NCBI RefSeq assembly: GCF_001644565.1
Contig: NZ_CP011387.1
Span: 1,534,501 to 1,598,500, forward strand
Source of the DNA: Deinococcus puniceus
GTDB lineage: Bacteria > Deinococcota > Deinococci > Deinococcales > Deinococcaceae
Direction of reading: 5' to 3'
Length of the DNA: 64,000 nucleotides
The notes beneath the pieces were generated by a model. It searched no databases. It saw only the letters and a program-made list of their open reading frames with translations, and was not told where the DNA came from. Shown piece by piece: positions 21,400 to 31,502 of this stretch. The translations under genes were made by a program, and so were the position numbers. Numbering within the stretch: the stretch's first letter is position 1; every line of letters starts with the position of its first letter.

Positions 21400-22194
21400 T
21401 TACAGCGTCAGCGCCAGCCGCACGGCTTCGGCCAATCCGCCGTCATCCACGTGTCCCACATGGTAGCGGGCCGCTTCGCGTGCTGGGGCGTCGGCGTTGC
21501 CCATCGCCACCGGATGCCCCACCACCTGCATGGCCGATACGTCGTTTTCTCCGTCGCCCACCATCATCACGCGGTCTAGGGTCAGGCCGTAGCCCGCCGC
21601 AATCCGGCGAATGGCGCTGCCCTTGCTGACGCCTGCGCGGGTGGCCGAAATAAACATCACGTCGGGCATGGCGGGGCTGCCCGCCGGGTGAAGGTCAAGT
21701 CCGTCGTGGGGTTCATTCACCACTTCGGTTTCCTGTGCTCTGGGCACCACCCACTGCGCCCGAACCCGCGTGCCCACCAACGTTTCAGGCTCACGTGGGG
21801 CATACGGCACCCCCAGCAACGTCGCGTGGCGCTCGGCATAATCTCCGGGCTGCGTTACGGCCCATTCGGTGTCGGTGTAGACCTCCAAGAGCCGCCCCGT
21901 CTGGCGGGCGTGGGCGATCAGGTGGTTCAGCGGCCCATCGGGAATCGGTTCGCTCATACTTTCGCCGTCTCCGGCATTCACGATGCTCGCCCCGTTCTGA
22001 AACACATGCCAGCCGTCGGCGTCCATCCGCTGGGCGTACCCCAGAGCATGGCCCAGTGCGGGCCGCCCACTACACAGCGCGATCCGGACACCCTGCGCCC
22101 GCGCCCCAGCCAGCGCCGCCCACACGTCGTCCCGAATCAGGTTGCCAGTTCCCACCAGCGTTCCGTCCACATCCACACAGATCAAACCGAGCAT
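21400..22194 (-). CDS. Cof-like HAD-superfamily phosphatase
   Basis: A 264-aa phosphohydrolase. Motif I is DVDGTLVG near the N-terminus (nucleophile and acid Asp), motif II is CSGRP, motif III is the Lys in SKGSAIRRI and motif IV is [14 protein letters not shown]2-type cap domain lies between. Cof-like enzymes dephosphorylate sugar phosphates, PLP or nucleotides; the substrate cannot be read. A TAGACT box (minus strand) lies 9 nt before the ATG. No functional link to the neighbours is evident. Confidence 0.88.
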   Translation of the reverse strand: MLGLICVDVDGTLVGTGNLIRDDVWAALAGARAQGVRIALCSGRPALGHALGYAQRMDADGWHVFQNGASIVNAGDGESMSEPIPDGPLNHLIAHARQTGRLLEVYTDTEWAVTQPGDYAERHATLLGVPYAPREPETLVGTRVRAQWVVPRAQETEVVNEPHDGLDLHPAGSPAMPDVMFISATRAGVSKGSAIRRIAAGYGLTLDRVMMVGDGENDVSAMQVVGHPVAMGNADAPAREAARYHVGHVDDGGLAEAVRLALTL

Positions 22195-22203
22195 ATAGGG
22201 TGC

Positions 22204-22209
22204 AGTCTA
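22204..22209 (-). promoter_or_regulatory. -10 box of the HAD phosphatase
   Basis: TAGACT on the minus strand, ending 9 nt before the start codon. Confidence 0.4.
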
Positions 22210-22317
22210 GGGCGTTTGCAGAAGGCACTGGGTCAGGAATCTAGCAGGGTGGACGTGTTGAAGAGAGGGTGCGAAGACCCGCACTCGTGTCCCTGTCGCT
22301 CGAATGAGGAGCAGGAT

Positions 22318-22401
22318 TTAATTAAACAGGAATAACCCAAAGCCAATGACCACGACTAGCAGCAGTGAGAGCCAGTATTCCGATCTGTTCCATGCCACCA
22401 C
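22318..22401 (-). CDS. Possible 27-aa single-span membrane peptide
   Basis: One base after the phzF stop, a GTG opens a 27-codon frame: a short polar head (VVAWNRSE) followed by the strongly hydrophobic YWLSLLLVVVIGFGLFLFN and a stop. That is just long enough for one membrane helix. The ATG at 22393 is in another frame. If one base were removed after it, the peptide would read MEQIGYW and run into the same helix, so either the GTG is used or the gene carries a one-base frameshift. Very short, no homology available; tentative. Confidence 0.3.
   Translation of the reverse strand: MVAWNRSEYWLSLLLVVVIGFGLFLFN
22322..22336 (+). repeat. TTAnnnnGGAATAAC motif, copy 4
   Basis: TTAAACAGGAATAAC between the HAD gene and the phzF gene. 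It coincides with the end of the possible small membrane frame on the other strand. Confidence 0.45.
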
Positions 22402-22402
22402 C

Positions 22403-23290
22403 CTACACTTCCCGTTTCCACACCCCTTCCCTGTCCAGCACCGCGCACCCGCCCACATACACCGCCGTTACCGTCTGCCCGCGCACTTCCACCTCCACTT
22501 CCACCTCTCCCGGCGTGCCCAGCGCGTGGCCCTGAAACACCACACCGCAGGCCCGCTCATTTCGTACCGGCAATTTTCCTTCTGCCGCCAACAGCGCCAT
22601 CAAAGCGCCCGCCGCGCTGCCGGTCACCGGGTCTTCAGGAATGCCCACCGCCGGAGCAAAATCCCGCGCCGCAAAGCGGTTCACTCCCACCGGCGTGTAG
22701 GCGTACACGCTCACCACATCCAGCGCCTCCGACAGCATCCGAATCTGGGCCAGATTGGGTTCCAGACCGTCCAGAATCACGCTGTCCAGCAGCGGCACGA
22801 ATACGCTCCACAAGCCTGTGCTGCTCGCAGCCAGCGGCAAACCTCTGTGGATCATCCGGACGTCTAAGCCCAAGGCTTCGGCCAAATCGGCGTGCAGGCT
22901 ACGCGGTACGGCCCGCACTTCCGGTAAGCGCTGCTTCATCCACACGCGCGACGGCACGCCCGCGTCACACACCAATTGCAGCGGAATCCTCCCCACCAAC
23001 GTTTCCAGCACCAAGTCTTCTCCGGCCCAGTGCCCGTTCTGCGCCAGCATCAGCCCCAGCGCCACAGTCGCGTGCCCGCAAAAATCCACTTCCTGCGAGG
23101 GCGTGAAGTACCGAACCCGCACTGCGCCGCTGCTGAGACGGGTCACGAACACGGTTTCGGGTGCGTCCAAGAAGGCGGCCAAGGCCTGCATCTCCCGCTC
23201 CGACAGGCCGGATGCGTCCAACACTACGCCCGCCCGGTTGCCAAATCCCGGCGTATCCGTGAAGGCACTGACTTCGCTGTACGCGATCAT
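22403..23290 (-). CDS. PhzF-family isomerase/epimerase-like protein
   Basis: A 295-aa protein of the PhzF fold (two similar alpha/beta barrels). Marks: the N-terminal [21 protein letters not shown], the catalytic-type Glu in [20 protein letters not shown] (about residue 72) and the C-terminal [15 protein letters not shown]. PhzF isomerises a phenazine precursor, but most family members are of unknown role. There are no phenazine genes nearby, so this is one of the general members. A TAGATT box on the minus strand lies 6 nt before the ATG. Confidence 0.88.
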   Translation of the reverse strand: MIAYSEVSAFTDTPGFGNRAGVVLDASGLSEREMQALAAFLDAPETVFVTRLSSGAVRVRYFTPSQEVDFCGHATVALGLMLAQNGHWAGEDLVLETLVGRIPLQLVCDAGVPSRVWMKQRLPEVRAVPRSLHADLAEALGLDVRMIHRGLPLAASSTGLWSVFVPLLDSVILDGLEPNLAQIRMLSEALDVVSVYAYTPVGVNRFAARDFAPAVGIPEDPVTGSAAGALMALLAAEGKLPVRNERACGVVFQGHALGTPGEVEVEVEVRGQTVTAVYVGGCAVLDREGVWKREV

Positions 23291-23296
23291 GTCCGG

Positions 23297-23302
23297 AATC
23301 TA
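23297..23302 (-). promoter_or_regulatory. -10 box of the phzF-like gene
   Basis: TAGATT on the minus strand, ending 6 nt before the start codon. Confidence 0.45.
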
Positions 23303-23393
23303 GCGTATCGGTGAGCCAGCCGTGCGTTCAGGGAAGCAGCGACAGCGTGGGCGAGGAGATCTGTTGGGACAGGGGAGATAATTCCAAGTCAGT

Positions 23394-23408
23394 TTACTAT
23401 GGAATAAC
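23394..23408 (+). repeat. TTAnnnnGGAATAAC motif, copy 5
   Basis: TTACTATGGAATAAC in the AT-rich gap between the asnS terminator and the phzF-like gene. Confidence 0.5.
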
Positions 23409-23437
23409 TAACAACAAACCATACTATATAGAGCAAA

Positions 23438-23465
23438 ATGCCCCCAGCCTTCACACCGGGGGCAT
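23438..23465 (-). terminator. Terminator of asnS
   Basis: Stem ATGCCCCC / GGGGGCAT with a 12-nt loop, followed on the minus strand by TTTTGC, just past the asnS stop. Confidence 0.8.
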
Positions 23466-23487
23466 ACCTTCCTATCGGACTCTCAGT

Positions 23488-24843
23488 TCAAGGCCGCATC
23501 CGCGTCAGCATCCGGGGAAACGGAATCGCCTCACGAATATGGTCAATTCCCGTTATCCATGCGATCACGCGCTCTAGGCCCATACCGTAGCCCGCGTGCG
23601 GCACGCTGCCCACCCGCCGCAAATCCAAGTACCACTCGAACGCTTCCAGTGGCAATCCTTGCGCCTCGATCCGGCTTTTCAGCAAGTCGTAATCGTGAAT
23701 ACGTTGACTGCCACCAATAATCTCGCCGTAGCCGTCGGGGGCGATCATGTCGTCACAGAGAGCCAAGCGTGGGTCTTCGGGGTCGGGCTGCATATAGAAG
23801 GCCTTGATCGTCGCCGGGTACTTCTCGATCATCACCGGGCGGTCAAAGGCACTGCCCACGATGGTTTCATGCGGCGCACCCAGATCGTCGCCCCATTCCA
23901 CGGGCTGCACATCGGCCTGCACGTTGTCGGGCAAGTCGCCCGCCTCGATGCGTGTGCGAATGATCTCCAGCGCCTCGGTGTACGTCACGCGGGGATAGTT
24001 GCCCTCCGCCGCACCCTGCAAGCGGCTCACATCACGGCCCAGTAATTCCAGCTCTGCTGCACATTCCGCCAGCACCTGCCGCACGATAAAGCTGATCATG
24101 CGCTCCTGCAGGGCCATATTCTGCTCATGGTTGCTGGGGGCCACTTCCGGCTCGATCATCCAGAATTCCAGCAGGTGGCGGCGCGTTTTGCTCTTTTCGG
24201 CGCGGAAGGTGGGGCCAAAGGTATACACCTTGCCGAACGCCATCGCCCCGGCCTCGGCGTGCAGTTGCCCGGTTTGGCTCAGGTAAGCTTTGTCCTCGCC
24301 AAACAGATCTATTTCAAACAGCTCTGTGGTGTCCTCGGCGGCATTGGGCGTAAAGAACGGCGCGTCGAAGCGCACGAATCCCTCGCCGTGAAAAAACGTG
24401 GTGATGGCCCGCTGTACGCAGTCGCGCACCCGCAGCACGGCCCACGGGCGACGGTGCCGCAGCCACAAATGGCGGTTGTCCATCAAAAACTCGATGCCGT
24501 GTTCTTTGGGCGTAATCGGGTATTCACCGTGATTCTCGCCAATCGGCATTACCTCACGCACGCTGAGTTCCACGCCGCCCGGAGCGCGTTCGTCGGCCCG
24601 CACCTCGCCCGTGATCCAGGCGGCCTGCTCCTGCGTCAGCCGTTTGGCGGCCTCAAAGACTTCTTCGGTCACGTCGCCCTTAAATACCGTGCCCTGCACG
24701 AATCCCGTGCCGTCACGCAGTTTCAGAAACTGAATCTTGCCTTTGCCGCTCTTGTCGGTCAGCCACGCGCCCAGCGTCACGGTCTGGCCGATATGTTGTT
24801 TCAGGTCACGAATAGTGGTGGTTGCAGAAAACTCTGATGCCAT
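23488..24843 (-). CDS. asnS: Asparaginyl-tRNA synthetase
   Basis: AsnRS charges tRNA-Asn. The 451-aa class IIb enzyme has an N-terminal OB anticodon-binding domain ([21 protein letters not shown]), motif 2 in [26 protein letters not shown] (the AsnRS form rather than AspRS) and motif 3 in [15 protein letters not shown]. The ATG at 24843 is preferred: a TATACT box lies 7 nt before it, and the longer frame to 24942 would overlap the divergent gene. The short gap (36 nt) holds both divergent promoters. With a separate AspRS at 58 kb, direct Asn charging is possible without transamidation. Confidence 0.93.
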   Translation of the reverse strand: MASEFSATTTIRDLKQHIGQTVTLGAWLTDKSGKGKIQFLKLRDGTGFVQGTVFKGDVTEEVFEAAKRLTQEQAAWITGEVRADERAPGGVELSVREVMPIGENHGEYPITPKEHGIEFLMDNRHLWLRHRRPWAVLRVRDCVQRAITTFFHGEGFVRFDAPFFTPNAAEDTTELFEIDLFGEDKAYLSQTGQLHAEAGAMAFGKVYTFGPTFRAEKSKTRRHLLEFWMIEPEVAPSNHEQNMALQERMISFIVRQVLAECAAELELLGRDVSRLQGAAEGNYPRVTYTEALEIIRTRIEAGDLPDNVQADVQPVEWGDDLGAPHETIVGSAFDRPVMIEKYPATIKAFYMQPDPEDPRLALCDDMIAPDGYGEIIGGSQRIHDYDLLKSRIEAQGLPLEAFEWYLDLRRVGSVPHAGYGMGLERVIAWITGIDHIREAIPFPRMLTRMRP

Positions 24844-24850
24844 GAGCGGA

Positions 24851-24856
24851 AGTATA
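24851..24856 (-). promoter_or_regulatory. -10 box of asnS
   Basis: TATACT on the minus strand, ending 7 nt before the asnS ATG. It is only 11 nt from the divergent -10 box at 24868. Confidence 0.55.
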
Positions 24857-24867
24857 GGCGGGCGGGC

Positions 24868-24873
24868 TAGACT
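24868..24873 (+). promoter_or_regulatory. -10 box of the DUF1697 gene
   Basis: TAGACT ends 6 nt before the ATG at 24880. The two divergent promoters overlap, so the polymerases would compete. Confidence 0.5.
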
Positions 24874-24879
24874 TCTTCT

Positions 24880-25410
24880 ATGGCTGGCGCTGGGGTTGGA
24901 AGGTTTGTCTTGCTCCTGCGCGGCATCAACGTAGGCGGGCATCGCCGCGTGCCGATGGCCGACTTGCGCCGTGTGCTGTCCGGTTTAGGCCTGAGCGACG
25001 TCCAAACCTACATTCAAAGTGGGAACGCCGTCTTCAGCAGCGACAGGGGAGAGGCGGAATTGCTGCCCGTCATTTTCACCGCTCTGCAAACAGAATTCGG
25101 CTTCCCCGTAGCCATCACCCTCCGCACCGCTGCCGAGTTTCAAGCTCTCTCCAGCCCATACGCGGCGGGCAAGCAGACCCATGTCGCCTTCCTCTCGCAC
25201 ACACCAGAGCCAGAGCGCGTGGCGGCCCTCCAATCCCAAGACTTCGCGCCCGATCTCTGGACACTCATCGGGCGTGATCTGCATCTGCATTACCCCAATG
25301 GGACCCAAGCGGCGCGGCTGACCCATGCCCTGATAGAACGGGTGCTCAATGCGTCTGCAACGGTGCGGAACTGGCAAACGGTGGAAGCCCTGACAGCACG
25401 CATCAGATAA
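24880..25410 (+). CDS. DUF1697 family protein
   Basis: A 176-aa protein with the DUF1697 opening [20 protein letters not shown], followed by [14 protein letters not shown] (conserved Y-I-Q-S-G-N) and a C-terminal domain with NWQTVEAL. Family members are alpha/beta proteins of unknown biochemical role found in many bacteria. It is divergent from asnS and convergent with tpiA. Its stop codon is followed after 12 nt by the 37-bp repeated hairpin element. Confidence 0.85.
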   Translation: MAGAGVGRFVLLLRGINVGGHRRVPMADLRRVLSGLGLSDVQTYIQSGNAVFSSDRGEAELLPVIFTALQTEFGFPVAITLRTAAEFQALSSPYAAGKQTHVAFLSHTPEPERVAALQSQDFAPDLWTLIGRDLHLHYPNGTQAARLTHALIERVLNASATVRNWQTVEALTARIR

Positions 25411-25422
25411 AGAAACAGAGTT

Positions 25423-25459
25423 TTCACGAAATAGATTCATCGTGAATACTTTCACCTAC
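25423..25459 (+). repeat. 37-bp 3'-end hairpin element, copy 1
   Basis: Arms TTCACGA (25423-25429) and TCGTGAA (25440-25446) around a 10-nt loop, followed by TTTCACCTAC. The last arm can also pair with the middle one (GTGAA / TTCAC), so two alternative hairpins exist. It lies 12 nt after the DUF1697 stop, in a convergent gap. Confidence 0.7.
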
Positions 25460-25473
25460 TATCTTACCACTAA

Positions 25474-25494
25474 CCCCGCCAACTCACAGCGGGG
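25474..25494 (-). terminator. Likely weak terminator of tpiA
   Basis: Stem CCCCGC / GCGGGG with a 9-nt loop, followed on the minus strand by TTAGTGG. The U tract is poor. Confidence 0.45.
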
Positions 25495-25508
25495 CAGAGG
25501 TTCCAGCC

Positions 25509-26243
25509 TTACTTCAGAGCGTCGTTCATCCCCACGACATCAGCCACTTTCAGGCTCGCGCCGCCCACCAACGCGCCGTTCACATTCGGCTTGGCGCAAA
25601 TAGAAGCGATATTGTCAGGCTTCACGCTGCCGCCGTACAAAATCTGGATGCTCTCGGCAGCCTCGCCGTAGAGGGTATGCAACTCGGCACGAATCGCCGC
25701 CGCCAATTCCTCAGCGTCCTCAGCGGTGGCGGTTTTGCCCGTGCCAATGGCCCACACGGGTTCGTAAGCGATCACAACGTCCGCGCCCACGCCCGCCAAA
25801 CTGCCGCGCAACTGGGCCAACGTGTACGGCACCTGCTCGCCGCGTTCGCGTACATCTAGTCCTTCGCCCACGCAAACAATCGGCACCAAACCGCCCGCCT
25901 GAGCCTGCGCTGCTTTGGTCGCTACCACCGCGTCGGTTTCGCCGTGATACTCGCGCCGCTCGCTGTGACCCACGACGGCGTATTTCGCCCCCACATCCTT
26001 CAGCATCGCCGCGCTGATCTCGCCTGTATACGCGCCCGATTCGTGCGCCGAGACATCTTGACCGCCGATGGCGACGCCAGAATCTTTCAAGAACCACGAC
26101 AGGGCTTGCAGATTAATGGCCGGGGCCATGATCGCCAGTTCGGCATCCCCTAGCGTCAATTGGGTTTTCAGTTCCTCGGCCCAAGCCTGAGCTTCCGAGG
26201 GCGTTTTGTTCATCTTCCAGTTCAGCGCGAGTAGGTTCTTCAT
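25509..26243 (-). CDS. tpiA: Triosephosphate isomerase
   Basis: TpiA interconverts dihydroxyacetone phosphate and glyceraldehyde 3-phosphate in glycolysis. The 244-aa TIM barrel has the active-site Lys in NWKMNK, His in GHSERREY, the catalytic Glu in [13 protein letters not shown] and the phosphate-binding [11 protein letters not shown] and GALVGGASL. Last gene of pgk - NIPSNAP - tpiA; its ATG overlaps the NIPSNAP stop by 4 bp (ATGA), so it is translationally coupled. Confidence 0.95.
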   Translation of the reverse strand: MKNLLALNWKMNKTPSEAQAWAEELKTQLTLGDAELAIMAPAINLQALSWFLKDSGVAIGGQDVSAHESGAYTGEISAAMLKDVGAKYAVVGHSERREYHGETDAVVATKAAQAQAGGLVPIVCVGEGLDVRERGEQVPYTLAQLRGSLAGVGADVVIAYEPVWAIGTGKTATAEDAEELAAAIRAELHTLYGEAAESIQILYGGSVKPDNIASICAKPNVNGALVGGASLKVADVVGMNDALK

Positions 26244-26542
26244 TGGGGCTCCATTCCGTCTAGGACGGGTCTTAAAAAGGTGCGGTCATAGCGGTGCATC
26301 AGCGCAGGCAATTCTTTAAAAAGGGCCTGACAGACCGGATCGGCAGCCGACGCTGCCCGGTACGTCTCATACGCGGCAAGGCTGGGAAAGGTGAACAGCG
26401 CGTAGGCCACGTCGCTCGCGCCCTCGGAGGGCATGAAATACCCGTGATGCTGCCCGCCGAACCGGTTCACGAGCGTGATCCACTTGCGCCCGTAGGTCTC
26501 AAAGTCAGCTTCCCGCCCCGCCTTCAGTTCATAGCGTAACAA
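26240..26542 (-). CDS. NIPSNAP-family small protein
   Basis: A 100-aa protein with the ferredoxin-like dimeric alpha/beta-barrel pattern of NIPSNAP proteins: an opening strand [42 protein letters not shown] and RTFLRPV. The start appears to be TTG at 26542, giving MLRYELKAG. Members in bacteria have no settled role; some relatives are monooxygenase-like. It sits inside the glycolytic operon between pgk (14 nt upstream) and tpiA (4-bp overlap), so co-expression with triose metabolism is implied. Confidence 0.8.
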   Translation of the reverse strand: MLRYELKAGREADFETYGRKWITLVNRFGGQHHGYFMPSEGASDVAYALFTFPSLAAYETYRAASAADPVCQALFKELPALMHRYDRTFLRPVLDGMEPQ

Positions 26543-26556
26543 GCAGGTGACAGGAG

Positions 26557-27726
<1,170 letters not shown>

Positions 27727-27864
27727 CGTTGCTCCTTTTCTTCGGGTTGAATCGCCTTGCGTCACTTGCGGCACTGAGCCGAACGTCAGCACATCAAGCT
27801 CGACGCTATGTTCTACAGCCGAATCACAAACAACAAGCTCCGGCTTTCTCTCTGGGCAACATAC

Positions 27865-27912
27865 AAAATGGGCTACGGGCGAGAGCGTTGCTGCTCCAGA
27901 CCCATAGCCCAT
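27865..27912 (-). terminator. Long hairpin terminator of gap
   Basis: On the minus strand: ATGGGCTA, mismatch, GGG, an inner GAGC...GCTC hairpin, CCC, mismatch, TAGCCCAT, then TTTTGT. It is a nested, extended stem that would end the gap transcript before pgk. Confidence 0.7.
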
Positions 27913-27926
27913 CTCCCAAAGCTTGT

Positions 27927-29024
<1,098 letters not shown>

Positions 29025-29109
29025 CTACCCGGTACGCGGCGGCTTCGTGTCTTCTGGACACCAACCCGTCTTTAGACTGAGTTCAGAGCCAGCTGTCTAG
29101 AAGTGGCGC

Positions 29110-30279
29110 TCAATGTCGGCTGCGGCTGTACGTGCTGGCCGGATCAGCGCCCACCATGCCGCCTGCCACCGTGCGTGCGTAGGCTTCCAAGTACTTGGGC
29201 ACGATCTGGTCGGGATGAAAGCGTGTGGTGGCCGCGACCCGCGCCGCCGTCCCCATGCGCCGGTACAGTTCGCGGTCACGCAGCACCCTCAGCGCAGCGT
29301 CGGCCATCGCGTCCACGTCTCCCACTTCGGTCAGGAATCCGGTCACGCCTTCCTCCACCACTTCCGGAATGCCCCCGGCGCGGGTCGCCACCACCGGAAC
29401 CTCGCAGCTCATGGCTTCCAGCGCCGCCAGCCCGAAGCTTTCGTTGCTGCTGGGGAGCAAAAACAGGTCGCTGATGCCCAGAACGGTCTGCACATCCGGA
29501 AACGATCCCAAGAAATGCGTGCGCCCAATCACGCCCAACGTCTTGGCCAACTCGAAGGCGCGGGGCCGCTCTGGGCCGTCTCCGATCATCAGCAGGCGGG
29601 CCGGAATCTCGGAGGCCACCCGCGCAAAAATCTCGATTACGTCTTCTGCACGTTTCACGGGCCGGAAGTTGCTGACATGCACCAGCAGGGCTTCGTCGGG
29701 GTGGGCAAAACGGGCACGCACGGTGGGATCGGTAATTCGCACGAACCGTCCGGCGTCCACAAAGTTGTGAATCACTTCTATTTCGCGGTCTAGGCCGAAG
29801 ACTTCCCGCGTCTGGTCGGCCAGAAACTGCGACACCGCCGTCACGTGGTCGCTGCGTTCTATGGCATGCCGCGTGGTGTGCCGGAAAGCCGGTTCCGCGC
29901 CCACCAGCGTCACATCTGTGCCGTGCAGCGTGGTCATCACCCGCGTTTTACCTGTCATGGCCCGCGCATGAATAGCCGCCGTCGCGTGCGGAATGGCGTA
30001 GTGCGCGTGCGTAAGCTCCACGCCTTTTTCCAAAATCACTTCGGTCAGGGTATTAGCCGCCGCCAACTCCGGGTAAGGCTGATCGAACAGCGCGTAGGCA
30101 AAGCCGCTGACCTGATGAAAAAAAGGCCCCTGCACGCCGCCATGCCCAGAGAGCCGGAACGGTTGCGCTGACCCCACGAAATGCACCTCATGGCCCGCCT
30201 GCGCCACCATCAGCCCCAATTCGGTAGCCACCACGCCCGATCCGCCCGCGCTGGCATGGCACAACACGGCCACCTTCAA
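29110..30279 (-). CDS. bshA: Bacillithiol glycosyltransferase BshA
   Basis: BshA joins L-malate to N-acetylglucosamine (from UDP-GlcNAc), the first step of bacillithiol, the low-molecular-weight thiol of Firmicutes and Deinococcus. The 389-aa GT-B fold enzyme (GT4) has the N-terminal [56 protein letters not shown] and the C-terminal [27 protein letters not shown] with the conserved E-x7-E. The TTG at 30279 has GGAG upstream and begins with the conserved strand; the frame is open to 30303. No bshB or bshC is in the window. Confidence 0.88.
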   Translation of the reverse strand: MKVAVLCHASAGGSGVVATELGLMVAQAGHEVHFVGSAQPFRLSGHGGVQGPFFHQVSGFAYALFDQPYPELAAANTLTEVILEKGVELTHAHYAIPHATAAIHARAMTGKTRVMTTLHGTDVTLVGAEPAFRHTTRHAIERSDHVTAVSQFLADQTREVFGLDREIEVIHNFVDAGRFVRITDPTVRARFAHPDEALLVHVSNFRPVKRAEDVIEIFARVASEIPARLLMIGDGPERPRAFELAKTLGVIGRTHFLGSFPDVQTVLGISDLFLLPSSNESFGLAALEAMSCEVPVVATRAGGIPEVVEEGVTGFLTEVGDVDAMADAALRVLRDRELYRRMGTAARVAATTRFHPDQIVPKYLEAYARTVAGGMVGADPASTYSRSRH

Positions 30280-30303
30280 CGGCGGCTCCTGCACACAGAA
30301 CAA

Positions 30304-30571
30304 TCAGAACAAAATAAGAAAAAGTAGGTCATGGCTGCGGAGTATAGGACTCCCCCCACGTCACAAGCGTGTCAAGCACAGCCGAGGCAGGTTTCGAGTT
30401 CCTGAAGAAATGGGCGAGGGATCGGGGGCGCAGACCAGAGGACAGGTCAAGCACATTTGGAGGACTTCACCCCCCACCCCCACTTCATGATCTCTCATTG
30501 TCATTTTTGCTACGCTTTGCGCCGGGAACCGTACAGACAGCGCCCCAGCGGTTGCCTAAGCTCGGCCAGAT
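30304..30571. other. Spacer between divergent bshA and degV
   Basis: No gene is convincing. It should hold both promoters; a TAAGCT box (30557-30562) lies 9 nt before the degV ATG. Pyrimidine-rich runs of C occur around 30470. Confidence 0.5.
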
Positions 30572-31417
30572 ATGCTCGCCGTTCTCACCGACTCTACATG
30601 TGATCTTCATCCAGACACCGCCCAGCAGTTGGGCATCCACACGGTCTCCCTGAGTGTGCAACTCGGCAGCCGCTCGCTGCTGGACTGGCAAGAAGTAGAC
30701 CCGGACGCCGTGTATGACCACTTGCGGGCAGGTGGCAGCGTCAGCACCCAGCCGGTGACCACCGACGCTTTCGAGGCGGCCTACCGAACGTTGTTGACCA
30801 CCCACGAGCAGATCGTCTCCGTCCATCTGTCCGGGCAACTCTCAGAAACGGTGAAGCACGCCCGCGAGGCCGCTGAACGCTTGGGAGCGGCCCGCCGCAT
30901 CCATATCGTGGATTCGGGCCTCGCTTCTGCGCCGTTGGCCGAAGCCGTGATCGCCGCCCGTGAAGCGGTGCAGGCCGGAGGCACAGCCGAAACCGCCCGT
31001 CAGGCTGTAGAAACGGTGCGCCGTGACCTACACGCCGAATTCACGGTGCCCAGCCTCGAATACCTGCGCCGGGGCGGACGCATTGGCCGCGCTCAGGAAT
31101 TTTTCGGCAATGTGCTAGGTATGCGCCCGGTGCTGGCTTTTACGGGCGGCCAGCTGAAAGCCGTGCGCCGCGTGCGGGCCACAGGTGCCACCCAAGATCT
31201 GCTGGGCACGATCAGGGAACGCTACGGCGATACACCCCTAAGCGTGACCATCGCCCATGCCGGACGGGATCCCGCCCGTATCGCCGAACTCCGAGCCGCC
31301 ATGATCGCCAGTGGCCTGAACGTTGCCAAAGGCCGCGTGCAACTGATGGGGCCGGTGATCGGGGCGCACGTGGGGCCGGGAACTTACGGATTCATGGCGC
31401 GGCCCGTAGAGGCGTGA
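30572..31417 (+). CDS. DegV family fatty-acid-binding protein
   Basis: A 281-aa protein. The N-terminus [14 protein letters not shown] is the DegV opening with the Ser/Thr that binds the fatty-acid carboxylate. Further marks are [16 protein letters not shown] (the S-x-T-S/Q-Q-P motif), [32 protein letters not shown] and [13 protein letters not shown] followed by MRPVLAF. DegV/FakB proteins carry fatty acids to fatty-acid kinase FakA; whether this one does so is not shown, and no fakA is adjacent. A strong terminator shared with ileS follows. Confidence 0.88.
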   Translation: MLAVLTDSTCDLHPDTAQQLGIHTVSLSVQLGSRSLLDWQEVDPDAVYDHLRAGGSVSTQPVTTDAFEAAYRTLLTTHEQIVSVHLSGQLSETVKHAREAAERLGAARRIHIVDSGLASAPLAEAVIAAREAVQAGGTAETARQAVETVRRDLHAEFTVPSLEYLRRGGRIGRAQEFFGNVLGMRPVLAFTGGQLKAVRRVRATGATQDLLGTIRERYGDTPLSVTIAHAGRDPARIAELRAAMIASGLNVAKGRVQLMGPVIGAHVGPGTYGFMARPVEA

Positions 31418-31450
31418 GGAACCTGGCGGGTAGATCGTAGAGCGTGGGAA

Positions 31451-31496
31451 CAGAAGAAGGGGACCAGAGCATTGACGCTCTGGCCCCCTTCTTCTG
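31451..31496. terminator. Strong bidirectional terminator between degV and ileS
   Basis: Stem of about 20 bp: CAGAAGAAGGGG, one bulged base, CCAGAGC, loop attgac, GCTCTGG, one bulged base, CCCCTTCTTCTG. Confidence 0.9.
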
Positions 31497-31502
31497 TCCG
31501 TT

